In this document: positions 34,302 to 40,932 of the stretch, in pieces | Numbering within the stretch: the stretch's first letter is position 1 | Layout of the letters: the number at the start of each line of letters is the position of its first letter | Source: Rickettsiales bacterium | GTDB lineage: Bacteria; Bacteroidota; Bacteroidia; Cytophagales; Cyclobacteriaceae | DNA length: 42,927 bases | NCBI GenBank assembly: GCA_002729235.1 | Contig: PBTY01000071.1 | Coordinates: forward strand, 1 to 42,927 | Direction of reading: 5' to 3' | Position numbers and translations under genes: made by a program | Notes under the pieces: model-generated | Database searches by the model: none | What the model was told of the DNA's origin: nothing | Seen by the model: the letters and a program-made list of their open reading frames with translations, nothing else

Positions 34302-35245
34302 AACCGCTGATTCATCCGAATCCCTACATAAGTGTGGTTGATGGCTTCTTTGTTCTCTTTGGTTCGCCAATATCGGATAATACTCAAATCATAACGAGGC
34401 CAGCTAAACATTACGCCAAATCGATGTTGAATGACCCATGGTTTAGCTTCAACAGTGAAAACCGACTCTTTCCCAATTAATCCCCCCTCCAGGGTACCAT
34501 TGTGCATGACATACTCCAATCCAGGGCTGTAGAAGAAGTAAAATTCCTCTGTTTTATTTTGTTTGTCTTTCCGCTTATTTCCCAGGGATGATGCCACAAA
34601 TGAGGATTGATGTATTGGTCTTAGTTCACCTGTTCTGAAAATAATTTCTTGTCGCACATTGTTGTATACAGTACCCAAACTAAGATTGGTTTCGGTGGAA
34701 ATTTCAAATCGATAAGATGAATAGAAAGGGTGAATGTAGCGGGTATACAAGTTAATCAAAGGAGCATCGTTTATTTGATACTGCCATCCGTTGGGGTGTG
34801 GCATTCCAAACCAATCGTGCCAGGTTTCTTGCTGTTCGCCAATTTTAGAGCCAGGACCAAGCCAACCGACTTCCAATTCTGTTTTGAGGTAATTATTCTT
34901 TAAGAAATAGTACTCATTGGCCATGCTGACAGACATAATGCCTGCATAGGGTCTATCCATTTGCTCCAATCTTGACCAAACAATATTGTATGCAGTATAC
35001 ATTCGGTGGTTGAAACGGAAGGACCTGATTCGCTTAGAATTTTTGCCACTATCCAGGAGGTATCTCACCTCAGGGTAGATACCACTGCTATAGTAATGAT
35101 CACGAGAAAGATCCAGTGTGAAAACGTCATTATCTACCAATAACTGGTAATCAAACGTCAGGTAGTCTTTTTGAGGTGATTTGTTCTGAGCATTGATTGA
35201 ACAAATAGTAACTAATAGAAATATTGAAATTAGAGCTCCTCGCAT
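34298..35245 (-). CDS. LpxR-like outer-membrane lipid A deacylase (DUF2219)
   Basis: A 315-residue outer-membrane beta-barrel of the LpxR/DUF2219 family, which removes the 3'-linked acyl chain from lipid A in Salmonella. A signal peptide covers 1-19. Seen: DNDVFTLD (Asn39-Asp40), SRDHYYSSGI, MDRPYAG, and the signature WHDWFGMPHPNGWQYQINDAP with the likely catalytic His143. Aromatic strands and a terminal Phe (MNQRF) fit the barrel. If active it would reduce acylation of the cell's own lipid A. Activity is inferred from family. Its start is 38 bases from bioF on the other strand. Confidence 0.9.
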   Translation of the reverse strand: MRGALISIFLLVTICSINAQNKSPQKDYLTFDYQLLVDNDVFTLDLSRDHYYSSGIYPEVRYLLDSGKNSKRIRSFRFNHRMYTAYNIVWSRLEQMDRPYAGIMSVSMANEYYFLKNNYLKTELEVGWLGPGSKIGEQQETWHDWFGMPHPNGWQYQINDAPLINLYTRYIHPFYSSYRFEISTETNLSLGTVYNNVRQEIIFRTGELRPIHQSSFVASSLGNKRKDKQNKTEEFYFFYSPGLEYVMHNGTLEGGLIGKESVFTVEAKPWVIQHRFGVMFSWPRYDLSIIRYWRTKENKEAINHTYVGIRMNQRF

Positions 35246-35252
35246 GAGGCGA

Positions 35253-35278
35253 CAAATATAGAGATTTAGCTATTTTGC
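35253..35278. promoter_or_regulatory. Overlapping divergent -7 boxes of lpxR-like gene and bioF
   Basis: On the - strand TATATTTG (35253-35260) matches TAnnTTTG exactly, 8 bases from the LpxR-like ATG. On the + strand TATTTTGC (35271-35278) is one mismatch off, 6 bases from the bioF ATG at 35284. Both lie in a 38-base gap, so the two promoters must compete for the same DNA and both messages would have almost no leader. Confidence 0.42.
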
Positions 35279-35283
35279 AGCCT

Positions 35284-36390
35284 ATGAATTTAGACTTCCT
35301 CCAGCATAAATTAGACGAACGGGTCCAGAAAGGAAATGTGCGGTCACTTCCTAAAAACAGCAACCTGCTAGACTTTCTAAGTAATGATTACCTTGGATTG
35401 TCTAGAAATCAGGAGTTAGCAAATGCTATCCATGATAGATGTCGAACTGAGGAAGTTCCCAATGGAGGTACAGGTAGTCGATTATTGTCGGGTAATCATC
35501 AATGGTACGAAGAAGCGGAGGAATTACTGAAACAAGTATTCCAGGCGGAATCCATTCTACTTTTTAACTCAGGATATGCCGCCAATCAAGCATTGGTGTC
35601 AGCAATTGCAGATAGAGGAGATACAATTCTTTATGATCAGTTGGCTCATGTTTGTCTTAAAGAAGGTGCCTGGTTAAGCAAAGCTGAAACTGTCGCTTTC
35701 AGACACAATGATCTGAATGATCTGGAGTCAAGATTAACTCGTTCGAAAGGACGTTGTTTCGTGCTTACAGAGACTGTTTTCTCCATGGATGGCGACATGG
35801 CTCCACTTGTTGAAATGGTCGAATTGTGCGAGAAATATGAAGCATATCTAATAGTAGATGAAGCTCATAGTACTGGCGTTTATGGAGAGGGAGGAAGTGG
35901 TTTGTTGGCCCAAATGGGGTTGGAAGATCGTGTCTTTGCGCGGGTTTATACTTTTGGAAAGGGGATGGGGGTTCATGGTGCCTGTGTTGCTGGATTACAA
36001 ACACTTAAAAACTATCTCGTGAATTTTGGTCGCCCGTTTATTTATACAACTTCCTTACCTCCACACAGTGTGATTGCCATTACAGAGAGTTTTAAATACC
36101 TCAACGAAAATCTTGTTCTACAGAACCAACTGAAGGATAAAATAATCGCATTTAGATCGCTTTGGGAGGATAGTTTGAGCCAAACGTCTATCCAGCCAAT
36201 CATGATTGGGGATAACGAAAAGGCACGTCAAGTCTCACTTGAATTACAGAAGTCTGGGTTTGATGTAAGGCCCATTTTATCTCCAACTGTCAAATCAGGA
36301 ACAGAGCGATTGCGAATAAGTCTTCATGTGCATAATAGTGATGAAGAAATAGAAAAGCTGGTTAGCGTTCTAACCAGCCAAATATCTTAA
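35284..36390 (+). CDS. bioF: 8-amino-7-oxononanoate synthase BioF
   Basis: A 368-residue PLP enzyme that joins pimeloyl-ACP or -CoA with alanine, the first ring-forming step of biotin synthesis. Seen: NDYLGLSRN, NGGTGSRLLSGNH, FNSGYAAN, VDEAHSTGVYG (Asp192, His195) and the PLP lysine Lys226 in YTFGKGMGVHG, then GTERLRISLHVHN near the C-terminus. I use the ATG at 35284; the frame opens 9 bases earlier at a TTG. bioD and bioA follow, but menB lies between on the opposite strand, so bioF is on a separate transcript. Confidence 0.95.
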   Translation: MNLDFLQHKLDERVQKGNVRSLPKNSNLLDFLSNDYLGLSRNQELANAIHDRCRTEEVPNGGTGSRLLSGNHQWYEEAEELLKQVFQAESILLFNSGYAANQALVSAIADRGDTILYDQLAHVCLKEGAWLSKAETVAFRHNDLNDLESRLTRSKGRCFVLTETVFSMDGDMAPLVEMVELCEKYEAYLIVDEAHSTGVYGEGGSGLLAQMGLEDRVFARVYTFGKGMGVHGACVAGLQTLKNYLVNFGRPFIYTTSLPPHSVIAITESFKYLNENLVLQNQLKDKIIAFRSLWEDSLSQTSIQPIMIGDNEKARQVSLELQKSGFDVRPILSPTVKSGTERLRISLHVHNSDEEIEKLVSVLTSQIS

Positions 36391-37233
36391 TCAAGGTATC
36401 CACTTGATATCCGAAAAGTCCGGTTTTCTCTTTTCAAGGAATGCATTTCGACCTTCTTTAGCTTCATCAGTCATATAAGCCAGTCGTGTTGCTTCACCAG
36501 CAAAGACCTGCTGACCCACCATGCCATCGTCAGTAAGGTTGAAAGCAAACTTGAGCATTTTAATCGAGGTAGGAGACTTCTCCAGAATTTCTAGTGCCCA
36601 ATCGTAAGCAGTGTCTTCCAATTCATCATGAGGAATCACTGCGTTGACCATTCCCATGTCGAAAGCCTCCTGTGCTGAGTAGTTTCTACCAAGGAAGAAG
36701 ATCTCTCTCGCTCTTTTTTGACCTACCATTTTCGCCAGGTAGGCAGAACCATAACCGCCATCAAAGCTTGTTACATCGGCATCTGTTTGCTTGAAAATGG
36801 CATGTTCTTTACTCGCTAGAGTCAAATCACAAACCACGTGAAGCGAGTGACCTCCACCAACTGCCCATCCCGGAACAACTGCTATTACCACCTTTGGCAT
36901 GAAACGAATCAATCGCTGTACTTCCAGGATATTTAAACGAGGCATCCCATCATCGTCTACATATCCCTGATGTCCACGAGCATTTTGATCACCTCCTGAG
37001 CAGAAAGCCCACTTACCATCTTTTGTTGATGGTCCTTCACCAGAGAATAATACCACACCGATTTTGGTGTCTTCACGAGCATCCAGGAATGCCTGATAAA
37101 GCTCTCCAACCGTTTTAGGTCTGAACGCGTTTCGTACGTTTGGTCTATTAAAAGCAATACGTGCTACACTGCCGCACTTTTTGTAAGTGATGTCTTCAAA
37201 TTCTCTAACGGTGGTCCAATTGGCTTTACTCAT
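36391..37233 (-). CDS. menB: 1,4-dihydroxy-2-naphthoyl-CoA synthase MenB
   Basis: A 280-residue crotonase-fold enzyme that closes the ring of o-succinylbenzoyl-CoA to form the naphthoate skeleton of menaquinone. Seen: IAFNRPNVRNAFRPKTVGEL, CSGGDQNARGHQGY (oxyanion-hole and bicarbonate-type loop), VVPGWAVGGGHSLHVVCDLTLAS, DADVTSFDGGYGSAYLAKMVGQKRAREIFFLGR and the closing EGRNAFLEKRKPDF. Its stop abuts the bioF stop with no gap, so neither gene has room for a separate terminator. It splits the biotin genes; other men genes are not in the window. Confidence 0.96.
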   Translation of the reverse strand: MSKANWTTVREFEDITYKKCGSVARIAFNRPNVRNAFRPKTVGELYQAFLDAREDTKIGVVLFSGEGPSTKDGKWAFCSGGDQNARGHQGYVDDDGMPRLNILEVQRLIRFMPKVVIAVVPGWAVGGGHSLHVVCDLTLASKEHAIFKQTDADVTSFDGGYGSAYLAKMVGQKRAREIFFLGRNYSAQEAFDMGMVNAVIPHDELEDTAYDWALEILEKSPTSIKMLKFAFNLTDDGMVGQQVFAGEATRLAYMTDEAKEGRNAFLEKRKPDFSDIKWIP

Positions 37234-37287
37234 GATAGGGATGTTTAATTATGGATTGCAAATATGTACAAAGTGAAATTAATACCA

Positions 37288-37321
37288 TTTGACTTACTTA
37301 AATGTTCCTGATATAACTTCG
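37288..37321 (+). promoter_or_regulatory. Promoter of bioD-bioA
   Basis: TTTG (37288-37291) is followed after 22 bases by TAACTTCG (37314-37321, one mismatch to TAnnTTTG), and the bioD ATG is 4 bases downstream. Spacing fits Bacteroidota -33/-7 promoters; the leader would be essentially absent. No BirA-type operator is evident. Confidence 0.42.
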
Positions 37322-37325
37322 CTAT

Positions 37326-37931
37326 ATGAATTATTTCGTGACAGCTATTCATACAGATAGTGGCAAAACCCTGGTGAGTGCGATCCTAACAGAAATGTTG
37401 GAAGCCAATTACTGGAAACCCATTCAGTCTGGTGAACCCAGGGATACAGAGTCAGTAATGAACCTGGTTTCTAACTCATCAAGTCAATTTTTTAAAGAAG
37501 CCTATTTACTGAATACTCCTGCATCACCACATGCTTCTGCTAAGATTGATGGAGTAGAAATTGATTTGAACAAAATCCATCCACCAGTTTCCAATAAGGA
37601 TCTGATTATTGAAGGAGCAGGGGGAGTTCTGGTCCCTTTAAACGATAAGGATATGGTCATTGATATTGCGGCAAGGATTCCTTGTGAGGTGATTCTGGTC
37701 TCCAATTTATACCTTGGGAACATTAATCATACCCTGTTGACATATGAATTGTTGAAGGCAAAAGGGTTGAAAATAAAAGGACTGATTTTTAACGGAGAAT
37801 CCAATCCAGAAAGTGAAAGAATCATTGAACTGTACACTGGATTGAAAGTGCTGCTGCGAATAAAACAAGAAGAAATGATAGATCAAGCTGTGGTGCGTAA
37901 ATATGCTGATCAATTAAAGGAGAACTGGTAA
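37326..37931 (+). CDS. bioD: Dethiobiotin synthetase BioD
   Basis: A 201-residue ATP-dependent enzyme that forms dethiobiotin from 7,8-diaminopelargonate, CO2 and ATP. The P-loop is AIHTDSGKT (7-15), with His in place of the usual second Gly of GxGTDxGKT but with the GKT intact. YWKPIQSG, IIEGAGGVLVPLN, VSNLYLGNINHTLLTYE and KGLIFNGES follow in the family order. The C-terminus is somewhat short but complete. The stop directly precedes the bioA ATG, so the two are one operon. Confidence 0.94.
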   Translation: MNYFVTAIHTDSGKTLVSAILTEMLEANYWKPIQSGEPRDTESVMNLVSNSSSQFFKEAYLLNTPASPHASAKIDGVEIDLNKIHPPVSNKDLIIEGAGGVLVPLNDKDMVIDIAARIPCEVILVSNLYLGNINHTLLTYELLKAKGLKIKGLIFNGESNPESERIIELYTGLKVLLRIKQEEMIDQAVVRKYADQLKENW

Positions 37932-39203
37932 ATGAATCAATTGGAGAAAATCGATCGAGAGAATATTTGGCACCCATTTTCACCCCTTGCTGGCAATAAA
38001 CCCATAGGGGTTAAGAAAGCCAAAGGAGTATACATACATACGCAGGATGGCCGAAAAATTATTGATGCCATTTCTAGTTGGTGGGTGAACATTCACGGGC
38101 ATAGTCATCCCAAAATCAACAAAGCCATCAGTCGACAGGCTGCGAAAATGGAGCAGGTCATCTTTGCTGGATTTACTCATAAGCCCGCTGTGGATCTGAG
38201 CAAGACTTTGAAGAAGTTATTGCCTCCGAATATTTCAAAAATCTTCTTTTCTGATAATGGAAGCACTTCGGTAGAGGTGGCCATCAAATTAGCGATACAG
38301 TTTTGGTACAATCAGGGTAAGCCAAGGAGAAAGATAATCGCGCTGGAGGGTGCATATCATGGGGACACTTTTGGAAGTATGTCCGTAGCAGAACGTAATT
38401 TGTTTAGTGCTCCTTTCAATGATTTTTTATTCGAAGTGGAATTTGTTCCTTTTCCAAAAGGTGATGGATCCGAATCCATTGCCAAAATGAAGGAATTAGC
38501 TGGTGAGGATACAGCCGCGTTTATTTTTGAACCATTGGTGCAAGGTGCCGCAGGTATGCAGATGTATGCACCTGAAGTATTGGATAAATTGATATCTATT
38601 GCTCAATCCAAGCAGATCCTTTGTATTGCCGATGAGGTGATGACAGGATTTGGAAGGACAGGTAAAATGTTTGCTTGTGATTATTTGCAGAATGATCCAG
38701 ATATATTCTGTTTATCCAAAGGAATTACTGGTGGTTATCTACCAATGGGAGTTACGGCAGTAAGTCAGACGATTGTTGAGGCTTTTGATGTAGCGGACCG
38801 ATTGAAGGCTTTTTTTCACGGACATTCTTATACTGCAAACCCATTGGCATGTGCTGCGGCTAACGCCTCTATGAAGTTGCTGCTAAAGAAAGATTGTCAG
38901 CAAGATATTGCTCGAATAGGAGCATCACATAAAGCATATGTTGAAGGTTTTACACCTAATGAGAGGGTTGATGAGATTAGATATCGTGGAACCATTCTGG
39001 CCATAGAGCTGAAAGCTGATGACGCGGGCTATACTAGTGATATCAAAGAGCGCATTTATGATTATTTCATGAAGCGCAACATGTTGCTTCGACCATTGGG
39101 CAATGTGATCTACATCATTCCACCGTATATTGTGACAAATCAAGAGCTTCAGAAAATGTATAAGGCCATAGATTCTTTCTTAAAGGAATTGCTAAACGAT
39201 TGA
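37932..39203 (+). CDS. bioA: Adenosylmethionine-8-amino-7-oxononanoate aminotransferase BioA
   Basis: A 423-residue class III PLP aminotransferase that makes 7,8-diaminopelargonate with S-adenosylmethionine as amino donor. Seen: NIWHPFSPLAG, ISSWWVNIHGHSHPKIN (substrate Trp-Trp pair), SDNGSTSVEVAIKLA, EGAYHGDTFGSMS, EPLVQGAAGM, IADEVMTGFGRTG, the PLP Lys in CLSKGITGGYLPMG, and FFHGHSYTANPLAC. It abuts bioD, and its end overlaps the next ORF's upstream codons by a few bases. Together with bioF and bioD it covers three steps of biotin synthesis; bioB and early-chain genes are elsewhere. Confidence 0.96.
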   Translation: MNQLEKIDRENIWHPFSPLAGNKPIGVKKAKGVYIHTQDGRKIIDAISSWWVNIHGHSHPKINKAISRQAAKMEQVIFAGFTHKPAVDLSKTLKKLLPPNISKIFFSDNGSTSVEVAIKLAIQFWYNQGKPRRKIIALEGAYHGDTFGSMSVAERNLFSAPFNDFLFEVEFVPFPKGDGSESIAKMKELAGEDTAAFIFEPLVQGAAGMQMYAPEVLDKLISIAQSKQILCIADEVMTGFGRTGKMFACDYLQNDPDIFCLSKGITGGYLPMGVTAVSQTIVEAFDVADRLKAFFHGHSYTANPLACAAANASMKLLLKKDCQQDIARIGASHKAYVEGFTPNERVDEIRYRGTILAIELKADDAGYTSDIKERIYDYFMKRNMLLRPLGNVIYIIPPYIVTNQELQKMYKAIDSFLKELLND

Positions 39204-39205
39204 CT

Positions 39206-39862
39206 ATGAGGATATTATTATTGCTATTGACAATGCTTGGCGCAACAACTATTTTGGCTCAAACGCAATCTGGACAAGCCTCTTTTTATGGGGGTCAATT
39301 TCATGGTCGGCCTACTGCTAGCGGTGAAGTGTATGACATGGAAAAAATGACTGCAGCCCATCGTACGCTGCCATTTGGTACCATGATACGTGTTACGAAT
39401 TCCAGAAATGGAAAGTCAGTTGTCGTCAAAGTGAATGATCGTGGACCTTTCGTTGATAATCGGATTGTCGATTTAAGTTTTGGGGCCGCTAAGGAGATAG
39501 AGATGATTAACGATGGAGTAGTTGAAGTTACGTTGGAGGTCATCCAAAAAGATCTTGCACCGACACCAGAAATCAATAATGCATTCTTTCATATTGAGGT
39601 TAATCGGTTAAGACCTAGTGGTTATGGGGTGCAAATCATGAGTTTTGCTCAAACGGATAACTATGTGACTTTCGTTGAACAATTACAGAAAAAATACCAA
39701 TCAGCAAACATTGTTTTGCAGTCGAAGATGGTTAACGGTCAGAAAGTAATTGGTGTCATTATGGGCCAGTATAGCACCCGATCAGAAGCTGAATCCTATA
39801 AGCAGAGTTTGATTAACGATTATCCGGATAGCTATATCATTGAGTATTCCAAGTTTCATTAG
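39206..39862 (+). CDS. RlpA-like septal lytic transglycosylase with SPOR domain
   Basis: A 218-residue exported protein. A signal peptide covers 1-19 (ILAQ). The double-psi beta-barrel domain follows: QASFYGGQFHGRPTASGEVYD, TAAHRTLPFGTMIRVTN (the catalytic Asp and His region), then VKVNDRGPFVDNRIVDLSFGAAKEI. After a linker, residues about 138-215 form a SPOR domain (YGVQIMSFAQTDNYVTFVEQLQKKY to YKQSLINDYPDSYII) that binds denuded peptidoglycan at the septum. RlpA proteins cleave glycan strands without stem peptides. I start at the ATG at 39206; it begins 2 bases after the bioA stop, so it may read through from the biotin genes. Confidence 0.92.
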   Translation: MRILLLLLTMLGATTILAQTQSGQASFYGGQFHGRPTASGEVYDMEKMTAAHRTLPFGTMIRVTNSRNGKSVVVKVNDRGPFVDNRIVDLSFGAAKEIEMINDGVVEVTLEVIQKDLAPTPEINNAFFHIEVNRLRPSGYGVQIMSFAQTDNYVTFVEQLQKKYQSANIVLQSKMVNGQKVIGVIMGQYSTRSEAESYKQSLINDYPDSYIIEYSKFH

Positions 39863-39959
39863 TGGCCTAATGTAAGTAAGCCGACTTATTCAGACCTATT
39901 TGGATATTTAGCTCAGATTACATTTTAATGAGCAATACTTTCGCCAAAACAAAAAACTC

Positions 39960-40718
39960 ATGAAGCGAATCATTTGGATATCTATACTGGCTATAGCCTG
40001 CCAACCAACCACTGAAAAGGCTCCTTATACCAACCCAACTCATCACATTGCGGAAATAACCAAAGTTATGAATGCTCATGGAGGATTTGAAAAATGGGAA
40101 TCCATGAAGACTTTAGAATATGAGTTAGAAAATGGTGAAACTCAACTGATTTCACTCAAGGATCGAAAGGTTTTATTGGAAAATGAACAGCGCACTATAG
40201 GTTTTGATGGTACCAATGTTTGGGTAACCCCAGATACAGTTGACGCAAGTGGTGCCAGATTCTATCACAATCTATACTTCTATTTCTTCGCTATGCCATT
40301 TGTGCTTGGAGATCCGGGTATTACTTATGAGAAGGTTGATCCAAAGGAATTCAAAGGAGAAATCTTATCAGGTGTCAAAATAAGCTATGGGGAATCTACA
40401 GGTGACTCTCCGGATGATAATTATATCCTTTGGTATGATCCTTCTTCTTACAACATGAAATGGTTAATGTACACTTCCACCTACAGAAGCGGTGAACCAA
40501 GTGATCGGTTCAATTTGATTAAGTACAATGACTGGATTGATGTGAATGAACTTAAGTTACCTACCAGGCTTCAATGGCATGTCTATAAAAATGATACCAT
40601 CGGAGAGGTGAGGGGAGAGGCATTATTTGCTAATATCACTTTGTCTGTTGATGAACCAGTAGATTCACTTTTCGCGATGCCATCTGATGCGCAAATAGCA
40701 CCAGGACCTCAACAATAA
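39960..40718 (+). CDS. DUF6503-like putative lipoprotein
   Basis: A 252-residue exported protein with a short leader ending in a possible lipobox (LAIAC, Cys14). The mature part, from HHIAEITKVMNAHGGFEKWESMKTLEYELENGE through GFDGTNVWVTPDTV, FFAMPFVLGDPGITYEKV and a late LPTRLQWHVYKN, has the look of the LolA/LppX-like fold annotated as DUF6503 in Bacteroidota. Such proteins may carry lipids across the envelope, but I cannot support an activity for this one. It stands alone, followed by a strong terminator. Confidence 0.78.
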   Translation: MKRIIWISILAIACQPTTEKAPYTNPTHHIAEITKVMNAHGGFEKWESMKTLEYELENGETQLISLKDRKVLLENEQRTIGFDGTNVWVTPDTVDASGARFYHNLYFYFFAMPFVLGDPGITYEKVDPKEFKGEILSGVKISYGESTGDSPDDNYILWYDPSSYNMKWLMYTSTYRSGEPSDRFNLIKYNDWIDVNELKLPTRLQWHVYKNDTIGEVRGEALFANITLSVDEPVDSLFAMPSDAQIAPGPQQ

Positions 40719-40748
40719 AAAAAGACCACAGGAGATGTGGTCTTTTTT
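40717..40748 (+). terminator. Intrinsic terminator of the DUF6503-like gene
   Basis: Stem AAAAAAGACCACA (40718-40730) / TGTGGTCTTTTTT (40736-40748), loop GGAGA, at the stop codon. Symmetrical A and T tracts. The gap 40749-40903 beyond it holds a GGCC...GGCC hairpin-like stretch near 40797-40824 that I cannot assign. Confidence 0.92.
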
Positions 40749-40903
40749 GTCTAGATGATGATAGGTTGATAAGCGCTCAAGAGCGAATAAGCTGGAGGCC
40801 ATGTAAGTAAGTTACCTATAGGCCATTGGGACAACAACTTGAGTGGAAGATTCGGGTAGTGGAAATGGCTTTTTGTGAAGTAATCAAGATGCCGTTAAGC
40901 ATT

Positions 40904-40931
40904 AAAAAAACCCGCCAGAAGCGGGGTTTCT
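40904..40931 (-). terminator. Intrinsic terminator of the heme-type receptor
   Basis: On the - strand AAACCCCGC-TTCTG-GCGGGTTT is followed by a T tract (40904-40907 read as A on +), just after the stop of the - strand receptor at 40933. Confidence 0.88.
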
Positions 40932-40932
40932 A

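Noticed and set aside
40749-40903. Region between two terminators as a second small RNA
   Set aside because: There is a weak GGCC hairpin but no promoter match, and the flanking terminators belong to the adjacent genes.
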